Assembly (NCBI GenBank): GCA_964429655.1
Contig: CAYSCZ010000026.1
Coordinates: 1 to 39,250 of the forward strand
Reading direction: 5' to 3'
Source of the DNA: CAYSCZ01 sp964429655
GTDB lineage: Bacteria; Bacteroidota; Bacteroidia; Cytophagales; Cyclobacteriaceae
DNA: 39,250 nt
The notes under the pieces are model-generated. The model did not search any database. It saw only the letters and a list, made by a program, of their open reading frames with translations, and was not told the origin of the DNA. How positions within the stretch are numbered: the first letter of the stretch is position 1; every line of letters starts with the position of its first letter. Positions 16,978-29,300 of the stretch are shown piece after piece. Made by a program: the position numbers and the translations under genes.

Positions 16978-19900
16978 CTACTTTATTATGACCTTTCTAA
17001 TAATTGATCTGGCATTTTGTCTGACATTAACAAAGTAAATACCGGATTGCATTGATTCAGGTATTTGTACCTTAATGTCAGCAACTGACTGGTTCAATAT
17101 AAAAGATTGATAGGCATAAATTTTTCCCGTTGCATCTAACATTACCAAATCTACAGGGGCGTTTAGATTGGGTGTTTGCACATCAATGGTAAATTCTTCA
17201 CCATCCACCGGATTAGGATAGATGTTTATGTTAAATGCAATACCATCTAATTCGTTTTCAACCCTGATGACATCTGAATATTCGAATGACCCATCAAAGT
17301 CTACTTGCTTCAATCTGTAGAAATTGTCACCCTGATGAGGACGATTATCAATAAAGTCATACTCAATTAATATATCGGAATTGCCATTTCCATCTACTTC
17401 GCCAATAACTTCAAATTCACTACCATCAGATGACCTTTGTATCTCAAAGAAATCATTGTCTATTTCCGTTGCTGTTGCCCAATCAAGTTTAACAACCCCG
17501 TCATCAGCGGTACCATTAAAGAAAAGTAATTCAACAGGAAGCGGATTAATATCTTGTTCAGTCGAAGCAACCCCTATAGGACTAAAATCACTGGTAATTC
17601 CTCTCACAGTATTTGCTGTAAATTGATTATTTGGTGTATCGAATGCCACCCAGGTACCTGCATTATTTCTAACTAACCCAACACTGGAAAGATCACCCGT
17701 AGTAGAGATACCGTCTTCCGGATTTTTAAGTCGTACTCTCACTATTACAGGACCGGAGCCTGATATCCTGTCTACATTCCAATACTTATCTGTTAAGACC
17801 GTTTCAATATTATCGCCACCAGCACCTAAAGGAATACCAATTAAATCTGTTGTGATATCATCAGGAGGAGTATCCACAATTAATTGTATATTCTCAAAGT
17901 CCGAACTAGCATTAGGATTCAGGTCTATAAAACGATATCTACCCTGATCACCGGTTGGAAATCTATAAAAAGTATTAAAAGCATCTCTTGACTTCATTTT
18001 GCCTTCGACATGGTTAGATGAATTCAATGTACCAGATACCGGATTATTGGTATTTAATATTACAACCGGGTCATCAAATTTATTGCCATCATCCAGATCA
18101 GCATCCAGTCGTCCGCTGGTCAGGGTAAGGGTCCCATCAATCTGAATGTCCTTGCCATTATCGGATAAGTTAACCCTGGCACCATTATTTACTGTTAAAT
18201 TGTCAAAAGCATTAGTACCTGTAAATGTACCATCAATAGATTGGTTGGACGACCCTGAAAATTCAAAGGTAGAACCCGATAACGCAAGTGTGGAGGCAGT
18301 TAAACTTAAATCACCGTCAATATCGACGACAGTTGCACCGGTAAGGGTTGAGGAACCACCAGTGAAATCTAAATTATTGGTAACATTGATTTGAGCGTTA
18401 TTATCTGAATTAAGAGATCCTGAAACAAGATCCAAATTGTTACTGGCATTGACTATACTTCCACTTGTAATATCCATTGTTCCGCCATCTACAGTTAGAT
18501 CATTAGTTACCGTGATATCCGACGAGCTACCACCGGTAAAAGTTCCTCCATTTAGGTCCATGGTAGAAACATCCATTTGCAAATTGTTATCAATGTCAAA
18601 TGAACCTGTAGTTAGCGTAAAACTTCCATTTACCGTCAGGCTTCCAGCTTCGTCCTTTACAACATCAGCCCCATTGACCGTGAAATCTCCACATGCTGTA
18701 ATATTTGAAGTTGGCAATCCGCGTTGGCCGGTTCCGGTAAATTCCAGGTTTGCTACATTGGTTATACTTCCGATGTCATAATCATTGCTACCAGTATATC
18801 TTAGCGTTCCGCCACCACCTGTGCAGTCAAAGAAATCTGAAAAATCCCCTGAAGGTAAAGACCCACTGGATAGTATTAAAGTTCCATCTCCGGATAAAGA
18901 GGTAAATTGATTACCAAAACTCTGACCTATGTCCAATGTTCCTTCAAGTACCACACCATATACTCTTACTCTATCAGCGTCATTTATTGTCATATCAATA
19001 CCTACAGGAATTTCTAATATTATCCCTTCAGGTTGAGTACCATCCGGTAAAGTACAATCACCTATATTCTTGTAGTCTGGATTAGATAAATCTCCACTAG
19101 CATCTAAAGCACAAGTTATAACAGTTCCGGGTATATCGACATCCTCACCACCAAAGTAGTCTCTACCCAGATTGGCCGTAAACAATTGATTGGCAATATC
19201 CAATTCGTTGTTCACATCATCCACAGTTCCAATTTTACTGATAGACGATGTACCCTCTTCAATTACTGCAGTAACACCATAAAGTCCTTCATCTCCTTCA
19301 ATGTCATCATCACTGTATTCAAAATTTAAGGTAACCTCATTCCCTGAAACATCACTTGTAATCCTCCAATAGTAGCTTAATACATCTGCTGATAAAGTAA
19401 TCACCGTAGGATGTGTCTCATCAATCGGTATTACAGTAAATGTTCCCGCAGACGCAAAATTATTCCATGTCAGACTAACCGGAGTATACTTGTCGTCATC
19501 GCCTATTGGAAAAACAAATGTCGTGGCTGAATTAAATACTCTACTCAATCCTAAGTCGCTATCCGAACCATTGGTCCTGATCATATTTGATGGTCCAAAA
19601 GCAGAAACCTCATTTATATCGGCTGTATTCGCAATGGTCAACGAGTTGGAGCCAATATCTAAAATTCCTCCATCTAATCGCAGATCATCGGTTATGGTAA
19701 AAGTTCCTGCACCATCAGGTATACTTACTCCTTCGCTGTTCTGTATAGTAACGACTCCCAGATTAATATTATTACCGCCATCACCATTTAAGGTTTGTGG
19801 AGTTGAACCGGCAAATACTAATCCCTCACCTCCGGAAGCTGTAAAATCTGTTTCAATAGTGGCATTGCCTAGTATTGTTATTGAATTATCCGCTCCATCA

Positions 19901-22900
19901 TCAATAAATCCATTTAATAATTCAAAATCTCCATTTACAGTAATAGGTTTATCGATTGATAACGTTCCATTTCCATTTTTTCTGAAATCATTAAACTGAT
20001 CAGTACCGGTCCCTTTATAAGACTGAGGACTGTTTGATGCAAAAATTGTTAAATTGTCATCAGCTGCATACGTTCCATCATTTATAAAATCACCTCGCAG
20101 TCTAAGAAAGAAACCTTGAGGGTCCAGCTCTGATCCTGAAGAAATAGTCAGGGTACCATCCAAGTCCAAAGGATTGCTATATAATTTTACGACTGGGTTA
20201 TTATTTGAACTATTGTCAATAGTCAGGTTATTTATTCTTAATCCATTTTGAACGTTTATACCAAAATTTTCAAACTGCACACCTGAGGGAGAGTTTGTAT
20301 TTCCAATAGTAATAGTGGAGCCTGTAAAATCAGAAGTACTGGGATCAATAAGTAAAGAAGGAGTTATTTGGCTGTTTATTCCCCGAACCAACGTAAAAGT
20401 ACCTCCGGTAAGATCAAATGAACTACTATTAGTGACCTCAAAGACACCTCGATTAGTCTCCGGGGCAGCGTTTATACCTATGGTGACGTCGCCTCCCGAT
20501 TGGGTGTAGTTCAATACACCGGCAGTAGAGGTTAACCCTCTCCTGAGCTGAGAGCCTACATCCAGTGTACCTCCGGTAACCTCAATTGTAGCATTGCCTG
20601 TGGTGGAATATTCAATGAAATTATTTCCATTATTTATTAACGCATCATCCATATCCACGGTACCGCCTGACACCCTTAGGAGACCATCCAGAATAATTCC
20701 GGTATCACTTCCATCTATTCTGACGGTACCCTGCCGGACTTCTAATCCACCGGAACCTGACGAAGCATCTGCATTGTCTGTATTTGGTAGTTTGAAATCT
20801 CCTCGTGCAGCATCAGTTAGGGTTATGTCAATGTTAGGATCATTTAGGATAAGAGTACCGTTTACGATTTCGACGGTTTGAGCGGAAATTGTAGAAGGCG
20901 TTGGAATTGTAAATTCATTATTGATTGTAAAGCTCGAGTTTGTATCAGAACCTTTATTCATAACGACCCTGTATAAGTCAGGAGTAATGCCAGCATTATC
21001 TGTATATACATTGTTGCCAGAATTACCTCCTAACTCCAGGGTTACATTAGTACCTGAAGTATTTGATAGATCAAAGGTACCTCCGTTATCAATGGTAATA
21101 TCTCCTCTTACTCTGAATGTATGAGTATTACTTCCGGCATTCTCAGCTATTACAGCATTTGTGCCTGAATTAGCTGCAAGCAAAACATCTTCACAATCCA
21201 GAGTTATATCACTACCAGTATTAATGAACTCAATAGTACCTTCTAGATTAGACCCTACTTTAATCAAACTATCAATGGTGAGATTATGAGCAACCTGAAA
21301 GGTAACCTCATTGTCAATAAGCATATTTTTGGCTGAAATATCTTTTCCAAACTGGAAAAATCGACTTGAATTCCCTCCGAATGTTCTGAATGTCGGATAT
21401 TCATCGAAATCGTTGACAACAGTAGTTCCGTCATTTTGCAACCAGAAAAACCAACCATTATTTGCGTCTGCTGCGAATTCACCTATATCAGCAATGATGT
21501 TTCCAAAATCCGACGCATTTGGACCAACGTCCTGAACTATCTCTCCTGTTCCGGTGATTGTGCTAGTTTTGAATGTAATACCTGATCTGACACGCAGCCT
21601 GGACATATCTGTTACCACTAATGCAGTTCCTCCAGCCTGAGAATCGAAAATGAGTTGCGAAACTTCAGTATCACCCTGAGAATTATCAAGGCGTAATTGA
21701 TGTCTTCCATCTACAAAAGTATCTGAGTAGCTTCCTCCGGTTAAATTATCTACATAATCACTTCCTATTATTACTATATCACCGGCCCCTGGTACCCCGG
21801 GATTACTCTCACCTAAATCAGAAATTGGCGCTTCAACGTGCGAAGTAATTGACCAATGAATTTCATCTTGCCATTCAAACCAGCTACCGTCGGTTGCTCT
21901 TGTGTAGTATACAGTAGGCGCACCCACAAATCTGGCAGTCTCCCCGGCTGTATAGTTGGCATTTTCAATGGTAAAGCCAGCACCCGGTGACCCTGAGCCA
22001 TCATCATCCTGAGCCAGACCGTCAAATAATATGGTGCTCAAATCTACCCGAACACCTGCAGCGCCTTCGTAGGATCGGGTATATGGGTTTTCATCCAGTA
22101 CTTTGCCCGATACAAATTCCGTGTCCGGTGTTCCGCCGCTGGCGTCTCCTGCATCGTAGGTAAATTCATAGCTATTGATAGTAGGTAGATCCGAACCGCC
22201 AAAACCCGAATGACTGACCCGCCAGTAATAGTTTAGAATTTCATCACTGGTTTGAGCAACAGTGCCAAGTACGTCATCTACAGGTCTTATCTGAATATTA
22301 CCTGTATTTGCATTGGTGAGTGAGATGTCTGCATCTACAGGGGTATACTTTCCTGAGACACCTATCGGATAGGTATAGGTATCATCTGCATCAATGAAAA
22401 ATTCCACTCCTCCATCCGATGCATTGCCTGCCGTTTGTATCATTTTAGTGGACCCAAAACTACTTCCATCAATCTGGTCATTACGGACGATAAGCCTTTC
22501 GGTACCAATATCAAAAACTCCGTTGGTTAGGGTTAGGGTACTATCAATAACCAGAGAGTCTCCGGTCAGTGATACTCCATTGGTATTATCTATATCAAGG
22601 TTTTCTATGGTCCCGGCATCTGAAGTGATGGTCTGTGCTACTGTTGCATTATTTAGCAGAATACTACCGCTAGCGGCATCCTGACTGGATATGGTACCTG
22701 CAATGAATAAATTACTATCCACAGGAACGTCAAATGTTCGATAATCAAAGGTACCGCTCTCAATCCTAAGATCACCAACTATACTAGGTGCCACCGCAAC
22801 TGAACTGGCTATGTTGACACTGGCTATTCCTGATTTATTAACAGTAACATCATTAAAAACCTGCGATGCAGGATTGAGTAACTGTAAGTTAGAAGAAGAT

Positions 22901-25900
22901 GAACCACTAAAAACTGTGATGTTTCCATTGGGTGTGTAAGTTGCTCCGTTTTCTATTCTAAGAGTCCCTTCAATTTCTAGGTTCTGGCCATTGGCATCCA
23001 GTGTTACATCTGCAGTGTTGTCTACATTGTCGGCTACATTTTCCAGCGTAAGGCTTCCATTGACAACTAGCGGTTGTGCTGTTAAACTTCTTTCAGCAGA
23101 ATCTCCTGGACCTTCGCCTTCAGCAGAGGTACCACCATCCAAAATAAGTGTTCTGTCCGTAGCTCCGGTGGTTTTCCTTATTATCACATCATTGAACGGG
23201 GCCAGGGAAGTCATGATGAAATCTGCACTTTCATTGATATCGCATATCAGCGTTCCACCGGTCACATTTATATTTCCTGGGGCTGAATTGATAAAGATAC
23301 CTCCCTGATTATTGTTTGTAACGGTCAGGGTACCACCACTCATTATAAATGAATTTCCTGTGTAAGTTAAGCTGAATGCGTAATAATTTTCATTGGTTGC
23401 TCCCAGCGAAGCATCAACTATTACATCTCCGCCGGTTTGAGTATAAGATCCAATGTTGTCTTCACCTAGAATGGAGGTACGTATTTGTCTGGTTGTTAAT
23501 GTACCACCTTCTACCAATATTGAACCGTTATCCCTGGTTGTGATACCACTGGAAGCATTCACGGTTAATGTGCCACTGGTTAAACGAAGTAATCCATAAG
23601 GGGTGATTGCTGTACCCGTTTTACTTACAGAACCACCATCAATCCATAATTGTGCATCCTCGTTTATACTATAATTACCGGTATTATTCAAAAATGGAAT
23701 GTCTACATTAGTGCCAATACGGGCAGTACCCGTCAACAGGGCAAAAGCATTGGGGTTATTTGTGACATTAGCTCCGTCAGATGGGGTATTTACATTACCG
23801 AATAAATTAAAATCACTAGCTGCGTTGGCGTTTATCGCCAATATCCTGGAATCATCAGTACCTTTATCAATTTCTATCCTGTAGAAGTTGGTAGTATTGT
23901 TACATTGAATGGTTTGGTCTTCAAAATCATTGAGGAAGTTAGCATCTACAATACCTGTTGTCTCTGAACCACCAACCTCCAGCATTGTTCGGTTTGTAAA
24001 TGCAACAGAGCCGTTATTGGTAAAATCCCCCTGAAAGTTGAATTGGTGTCTGTTATTAGAATTAGCTACAGTTATTGAACCTCCTGACTCAACCAGCAAG
24101 TCACCCTCAAGATCAATGGTGAGATCACTGGTTCCGTCACTGATCTGAAAGGTCCCATTTTCAACTGTAAGGTCACCATTGATGGTATAGTTTTCAGATA
24201 AAATGGCCGTAGAACCAGTTAAATTTATTTCTATGTTATTAAAAGTCCTGGCCACATTGAGGTTCACATCATTTGAACCCTGCACGGTCACCGAACCTCC
24301 AGTTGAGGCATTAGCAAAATCTGAGACATCGCCATCCGGGAAGTTATCACCCCCGGTACCGTCTTCCCCTGAAATAATGATGGTCCCTGATCCATCGATA
24401 TCATTGAAATCGTGGCCTGAGGATGCCCCTAAGTTGAGGACTCCATTTACAGTCATAGAAACAAGGACAATATCATCTAAAGGGTCGTCTACAGGATCAT
24501 TATTGGTGAAACTGTTTCCATCATCCGGGGCCATGTTTACTGTTCTACCGGGTGTAATGACCACATTATCTATTGTAGAGGGTATATCATTACCAGGGTT
24601 AACCAGGAAAGGATTAACACCCCCATCAAGTGTCCATGTATCCGGGTCACCCCATTCACCGGTCCTAAAGCTATACCAGGTTTGAGATGGTCCTCCAGCT
24701 ATCGGGCTGTTTGTTTCGTCCAGTGTACCTATTGTATATTCATTAGCAGAATTTATATTACCCTCTTCTATGGTGAAAACAACCTGATCTCCAAGGATTT
24801 CCTGGTTAATTACTGTATTAGCTGAGAAGTTACCACTACCTATTGTTCTGGATAAAAGCACATAATTAGATGCTGGTGCTTGCGGAAATTGGCCGCCTGT
24901 AACACCATCCTGAAAATCAAAAGCAATGGTAAATCGATCATCGTCATCTGTACCAAAATTTTCCTCAATGTACCATACCCGATCCCAGCGCTGTGCTACA
25001 CTACCGGTTAAATTATTGGAAGAAGTTGTTGAAGGTCCTGATATTGCTCCATCATGTGCTGCAAAAACATAATCCCCATCGTTTGGCGTAGTTGATATAC
25101 CTAACACTAATCCGGCAGATGAAGCTTCGACATGTTCAACGCCTGCAGTTTGCCTACCAATACCTGCAATGTCTGTAATAAAACCTTCACTCTCTCCATC
25201 GAACAAATCATCGGAAGGTGAAATACCATACTTAGAACCAAGATAATTTTCTACTATAAGTCGTTGTGCTTCATTAAGGGTAGACTTAAAAATGATTACT
25301 TCTGCGATATCCCCGTCGAACTCCCGGGCATCACCATCATTGAAATTACCTATGAATAAATCAGAAGCTTCATCACCCAGAGATGCCGGGGCTCCGGCAC
25401 CAGCATTATCTGAGTCGTTATCAAATATATTGTAGGTGGTAGCACTTCCATTATAAATTGTGGTAAATATGTAGTTTCTGGTAGAAACATCCAAAGCAAG
25501 TGTTGCACTTCCGAAACCACCCATATTGGACTCGAAAGAATTATTATTTTTAAAGAAACGATAGGCCTGATTTTCACCAAACTCTGTTCTTTTATTTAAT
25601 ATTCCGAAAGTGCCTGGTTGGTCAGTCCTAAGGACCAAAGCAAAACTAAAATTGCCTCCATCGTCCAACAACGGATCATCGGCGACTGATAAATAACTTC
25701 CATCATTAGGAAAAGAAATGGACGGTTGATTATTAAGATTACTGTTAGTGGCTGTAAAAAGTGGATCTAAATTCCCGGTGGCATCCAGCCCATTTCCTGA
25801 CTGGTCAGCCCATGCAGTTATATCACCCCCGGTTTCTGTAATACCTGCATCTGCTTTCAGCCAGAGGACATTTTGAGGTTGTCCATCGGTGCCTCCTGAG

Positions 25901-26016
25901 TTACCAACACCTCCAGGCCCTGATTGAGCCAGGGACAAGGAACCGATACATAGTAAGAAGAGAACAACCAATAATGGCTTCAAACTCGGTTTGTTAAAAA
26001 AGTAATAGTGCTTCAT
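16978..26016 (-). CDS. Giant secreted beta-repeat protein with T9SS sorting domain
   Basis: This is a surface or secreted protein of about 3012 residues. ATG at 26016 gives a clean signal peptide (PLLVVLFLLCIGSLSLAQ); an in-frame TTG ten codons upstream is less likely. The N-terminal part has a LamG/ConA-like fold (about 40-265), then a DUF8202-like stretch (GFITDIAGIGRQ...GDYVFAAHDG). Long arrays of short beta-strand repeats follow (G-T-L-T-V-x-N-G type, right-handed beta-helix-like). Three copies of a module with FPxG...YxPV...YWR occur near 22380, 19510 and 17960. The C terminus has a fibronectin-like domain (INPLPVELLFFNG...FYRLKQVDFDG) and a type A T9SS sorting domain (YPNP...GIYFVNV...KVIIK). 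It should be exported by T9SS and anchored or released. Adhesion or matrix binding is inferred. It is a tandem paralogue of the next gene. Confidence 0.92.
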   Translation of the reverse strand: MKHYYFFNKPSLKPLLVVLFLLCIGSLSLAQSGPGGVGNSGGTDGQPQNVLWLKADAGITETGGDITAWADQSGNGLDATGNLDPLFTATNSNLNNQPSISFPNDGSYLSVADDPLLDDGGNFSFALVLRTDQPGTFGILNKRTEFGENQAYRFFKNNNSFESNMGGFGSATLALDVSTRNYIFTTIYNGSATTYNIFDNDSDNAGAGAPASLGDEASDLFIGNFNDGDAREFDGDIAEVIIFKSTLNEAQRLIVENYLGSKYGISPSDDLFDGESEGFITDIAGIGRQTAGVEHVEASSAGLVLGISTTPNDGDYVFAAHDGAISGPSTTSSNNLTGSVAQRWDRVWYIEENFGTDDDDRFTIAFDFQDGVTGGQFPQAPASNYVLLSRTIGSGNFSANTVINQEILGDQVVFTIEEGNINSANEYTIGTLDETNSPIAGGPSQTWYSFRTGEWGDPDTWTLDGGVNPFLVNPGNDIPSTIDNVVITPGRTVNMAPDDGNSFTNNDPVDDPLDDIVLVSMTVNGVLNLGASSGHDFNDIDGSGTIIISGEDGTGGDNFPDGDVSDFANASTGGSVTVQGSNDVNLNVARTFNNIEINLTGSTAILSENYTINGDLTVENGTFQISDGTSDLTIDLEGDLLVESGGSITVANSNNRHQFNFQGDFTNNGSVAFTNRTMLEVGGSETTGIVDANFLNDFEDQTIQCNNTTNFYRIEIDKGTDDSRILAINANAASDFNLFGNVNTPSDGANVTNNPNAFALLTGTARIGTNVDIPFLNNTGNYSINEDAQLWIDGGSVSKTGTAITPYGLLRLTSGTLTVNASSGITTRDNGSILVEGGTLTTRQIRTSILGEDNIGSYTQTGGDVIVDASLGATNENYYAFSLTYTGNSFIMSGGTLTVTNNNQGGIFINSAPGNINVTGGTLICDINESADFIMTSLAPFNDVIIRKTTGATDRTLILDGGTSAEGEGPGDSAERSLTAQPLVVNGSLTLENVADNVDNTADVTLDANGQNLEIEGTLRIENGATYTPNGNITVFSGSSSSNLQLLNPASQVFNDVTVNKSGIASVNIASSVAVAPSIVGDLRIESGTFDYRTFDVPVDSNLFIAGTISSQDAASGSILLNNATVAQTITSDAGTIENLDIDNTNGVSLTGDSLVIDSTLTLTNGVFDIGTERLIVRNDQIDGSSFGSTKMIQTAGNASDGGVEFFIDADDTYTYPIGVSGKYTPVDADISLTNANTGNIQIRPVDDVLGTVAQTSDEILNYYWRVSHSGFGGSDLPTINSYEFTYDAGDASGGTPDTEFVSGKVLDENPYTRSYEGAAGVRVDLSTILFDGLAQDDDGSGSPGAGFTIENANYTAGETARFVGAPTVYYTRATDGSWFEWQDEIHWSITSHVEAPISDLGESNPGVPGAGDIVIIGSDYVDNLTGGSYSDTFVDGRHQLRLDNSQGDTEVSQLIFDSQAGGTALVVTDMSRLRVRSGITFKTSTITGTGEIVQDVGPNASDFGNIIADIGEFAADANNGWFFWLQNDGTTVVNDFDEYPTFRTFGGNSSRFFQFGKDISAKNMLIDNEVTFQVAHNLTIDSLIKVGSNLEGTIEFINTGSDITLDCEDVLLAANSGTNAVIAENAGSNTHTFRVRGDITIDNGGTFDLSNTSGTNVTLELGGNSGNNVYTDNAGITPDLYRVVMNKGSDTNSSFTINNEFTIPTPSTISAQTVEIVNGTLILNDPNIDITLTDAARGDFKLPNTDNADASSGSGGLEVRQGTVRIDGSDTGIILDGLLRVSGGTVDMDDALINNGNNFIEYSTTGNATIEVTGGTLDVGSQLRRGLTSTAGVLNYTQSGGDVTIGINAAPETNRGVFEVTNSSSFDLTGGTFTLVRGINSQITPSLLIDPSTSDFTGSTITIGNTNSPSGVQFENFGINVQNGLRINNLTIDNSSNNNPVVKLYSNPLDLDGTLTISSGSELDPQGFFLRLRGDFINDGTYAADDNLTIFASNSPQSYKGTGTDQFNDFRKNGNGTLSIDKPITVNGDFELLNGFIDDGADNSITILGNATIETDFTASGGEGLVFAGSTPQTLNGDGGNNINLGVVTIQNSEGVSIPDGAGTFTITDDLRLDGGILDIGSNSLTIANTADINEVSAFGPSNMIRTNGSDSDLGLSRVFNSATTFVFPIGDDDKYTPVSLTWNNFASAGTFTVIPIDETHPTVITLSADVLSYYWRITSDVSGNEVTLNFEYSDDDIEGDEGLYGVTAVIEEGTSSISKIGTVDDVNNELDIANQLFTANLGRDYFGGEDVDIPGTVITCALDASGDLSNPDYKNIGDCTLPDGTQPEGIILEIPVGIDMTINDADRVRVYGVVLEGTLDIGQSFGNQFTSLSGDGTLILSSGSLPSGDFSDFFDCTGGGGTLRYTGSNDYDIGSITNVANLEFTGTGQRGLPTSNITACGDFTVNGADVVKDEAGSLTVNGSFTLTTGSFDIDNNLQMDVSTMDLNGGTFTGGSSSDITVTNDLTVDGGTMDITSGSIVNASNNLDLVSGSLNSDNNAQINVTNNLDFTGGSSTLTGATVVDIDGDLSLTASTLALSGSTFEFSGSSNQSIDGTFTGTNAFDNLTVNNGARVNLSDNGKDIQIDGTLTLTSGRLDADLDDGNKFDDPVVILNTNNPVSGTLNSSNHVEGKMKSRDAFNTFYRFPTGDQGRYRFIDLNPNASSDFENIQLIVDTPPDDITTDLIGIPLGAGGDNIETVLTDKYWNVDRISGSGPVIVRVRLKNPEDGISTTGDLSSVGLVRNNAGTWVAFDTPNNQFTANTVRGITSDFSPIGVASTEQDINPLPVELLFFNGTADDGVVKLDWATATEIDNDFFEIQRSSDGSEFEVIGEVDGNGNSDILIEYDFIDNRPHQGDNFYRLKQVDFDGSFEYSDVIRVENELDGIAFNINIYPNPVDGEEFTIDVQTPNLNAPVDLVMLDATGKIYAYQSFILNQSVADIKVQIPESMQSGIYFVNVRQNARSIIRKVIIK

Positions 26017-26046
26017 GATGGTATATACAATTTGAACTTTCCACAA

Positions 26047-26339
26047 ATATTTATCTATTTATCCAATAATAAACTAAAGAATTTATTAATCAGGTTTAAT
26101 AATATTCAAAATTAGTAATTATTCATATTAAAACTAAAATAAGTTATATTTTTTATTTTATAATTCTTGATTAACAGATTCTTACGCTCTACCTTTCTGA
26201 CTAAAGAAGAGAGAATCGATCTCACCTAAGCTATAACAAACCTTTATGACCATCACAGAATCATAATTAAAGACGAAATGAATTATTTTGCTGGCTTCCT
26301 CATGTTAATAAATGACAATCGCAATAACTAAGTAAAAAC
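26047..26339. other. Intergenic spacer between the two T9SS cargo genes
   Basis: This is very AT-rich sequence (293 bases) between two minus-strand genes. It must hold the promoter of the giant gene or the transcript must run through. I see no clear terminator hairpin after the upstream gene and no good match to the Bacteroidota TTG / TAnnTTTG promoter at the expected spacing. Confidence 0.4.
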
Positions 26340-29300
26340 CTATTCTTTAATGATCCTGGATCTAAAGACCTCATTTCCGGTATTTACCTTCAGGATGTAT
26401 ATGCCATTGGATAAATTTTCAACATTCAGGTTGATCTCGTCACGATCAGACCCGATGGTTTGGCGCATCATAGACTGGCCGGATAAGCTTAATACTTCCA
26501 CCACTGAATTGGCCGGGATAGTCTTACCAAATTGAACATTCATATGCTCCGTAGCGGGGTTAGGAAATACTTCAAAATTAAAATCCCCGGCTTGCTCAAA
26601 CCATACCCGGATGATATCCGAGTACTCAAAGTCCCCATCGAAATCGATCTGCTTCAGGCGGTAGAAGTTAGCACCGAGGGCAGGATTATTATGCACATAT
26701 TTATATTCAATGACTTCATCCGAATCGCCATTGCCGGGCACCTGACCGATTTTATTGAATTCACCTTCACTCACCATGTGTTCTATTTCAAACATCTCAT
26801 TATCAATTTCCGTGGCTGTTGACCACTCCAGCCTGATATTACTTCCAATTTGTTTTCCCGAGAAAGAAAGGAGCTCTACCGGGAGGGGGTTGATANNNNN
26901 NNNNNNNNNNNNNNNNNNNNNNNNNNNNNNNNNNNNNNNNNNNNNNNNNNNNNNNNNNNNNNNNNNNNNNNNNNNNNNNNNNNNNNNNNNNNNNNTCAGC
27001 ATTTTGTGATCCTTGAATATTCCAGAATCTGGAAGAAAGGAAAGATTCGAATGTTCCACCTAAATCGTTGCCAAGACCTGTAGCAGTGCCCGTAACATGC
27101 TGTACGGTAAAATCTCCGGCCATTCCCGGGTTTATGGTTACCGGGCGGTAATCATCAAAAATTCCATCACTAAAATCACCAACAGGAAATAGTTGGCTGC
27201 TATTCATATTCGTAATCTGAAGAGGACCGACAATGTATGTGGTGGCACTTCCTCCATCAATAGAACCGGAAGACAAATCAACAGTCAGCAAATTACCAAC
27301 ACTACTAATTATTCTGGTGTCATTTGGTCCATCAATATTTTCATTCAAGTCTAAAATCCCATTTACTTCAATTCCCCCATTATTCACCGTGATAGTCGAT
27401 GTATTATCCTTGCTTGCAATGATCAGGTTGTTTACAATGTTTGGAAAACCATCACCTACATTCATATCAACACCACCTGTAAAACCATAATTTGCATCAG
27501 CAGGGATTGTAACATTATCGAGATTGTTTGTTGTTATAATTACACCATCCATTCCATCACTCTGAATACCATTGGCATCGCCGAATATTAGGGTACCGTC
27601 TGATTGAATGACTAAATTGTTTTTTTCCAGGTCAATATTTTCTGTAGAACTCAAAACGTAAGTGGCACCGGTATTGACTTGAAAGGTAGTATTCATTCCA
27701 CCAACTGTAATATCGCCACTTTGAGACCATGTACCACTTGATATTGTGATATTACCATAGGTAGGATCATTTTTTACGCTTCCTGTGGTAGCTGATCCGG
27801 CGAATATAAATGTTGAGGCAGTTGAAACATTAAAGTTTTCAAAGGTGGGTTGAGGTTCCACTCCTCTGCTGATGGTAACCTGGGCACTTCCGTTTACAGT
27901 TAATGTTGTACCTTTTTCATCAGAATTGTTAATAGGTGTTGTTCCAAAATCAGCTATAACGCCATCCTCTATGGTTAACGAGGTGATATCTGTGCTGGTA
28001 GTATTTTCAAAGAATTTGTTACTACCAATACCGCTGAAAATTACTTCATTGTACGTATTACCGGTTGGTAGGTATTGATTATTGGCGGTAGCAGCTAGCT
28101 CAACAGTACCATCAATTGTAACTACAGGCGATACATTTAAAATTCTGGGTACGGCATCTGATGCTGAAGCAGATTCGGAATTCGTAATAAATGAAGAGTT
28201 AACATCGATGGTGATATTAACATTGGGATTTCCGGCGGTGAAATCAATAAAATTGGTATTTTCTTCTGTAATTGAACTCCCATTGATGATGCTTATGGAT
28301 GTATTAGGATCAATATCCAATGGTCTTGATATGGTTAGTGATGTTCCATTGTCTGCTGTTAATCCTCCAGCACTATTAATATTTCCTGAATTTGCCTCCG
28401 CTATTCCATCTCCTGTGTCTTGGGGGATTCCACCATTATATACATACAACCCGTCTCCACCAAACGTAACATTGCTTGTTGTAATTTGTCCAGTAACCCC
28501 TCCGTCATCAATTCCAGCAGCATCCTGAATAAATAAAGTGCCTCCATTAAATTCAAAATTTCCATTTCCAGTAATACTGTTGTTATTTAAATCCAGCGAA
28601 CCACTTTCGAGTTTCAACTCACGAGATGAAGACAGCAAATCAACATTTGAACCCAATGTTATGATGCCACCATCTACGATAATTTCTGTATTTGCTTCAA
28701 TAGCCCCTGATGATACATCAAATGTGCCAGTTCCAGTCAATCGAAGAGAAGATGTTCCCCCAACACCATCTAGTGTTCCAGCTATTATTACATTTCCCTG
28801 CGCTTCTACTTCATGGCCATCTCCAATTTCTAATACAGAACTGGAATTAATGGTTAAATCGCCTCCTATAATTATAAAATTATTATCTATTGACACTTTA
28901 CCGGAGGTATTTATTGTAACTGATTCAAAAGCAGTTGGAATGGAGGCAATAACTGTTTGATCATTAGTACCATTAAAAGTCACTAATTGTCCATTTGCAT
29001 TGAAACCGGTTTTATTATCAAAATCTCCAGTTAAGGATAGCGCATCTTGTAATTGAACTCCACCAGAATTATCCAATATGATACTGCTGAATGTGCCCCC
29101 TCCGCTGGTGATTAACGTTTGAACAAAATTGGAATTAGTAAAAGTTGTAGTTTGTGAGTTAGCTGAAAAGGCTCCTGTATTAACGAAATTACCTTGTATC
29201 TCGACATCTTCATTAAAAGTTAGCGTTCCATCATTAGTTATTGATAAAAAAGTATTATCTATTCCTGTGAAATTTACAATGGTTGATACTGAGTTATTAA

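Noticed and set aside
17381..25580. Many open frames of 60-170 codons on the plus strand and other frames opposite the giant T9SS gene, for example 19490-19999 and 24203-24685
   Set aside because: They lie antisense to one long, well-supported gene. Their Ser/Pro/Val-rich translations mirror the Gly/Thr/Asn repeats of that gene.
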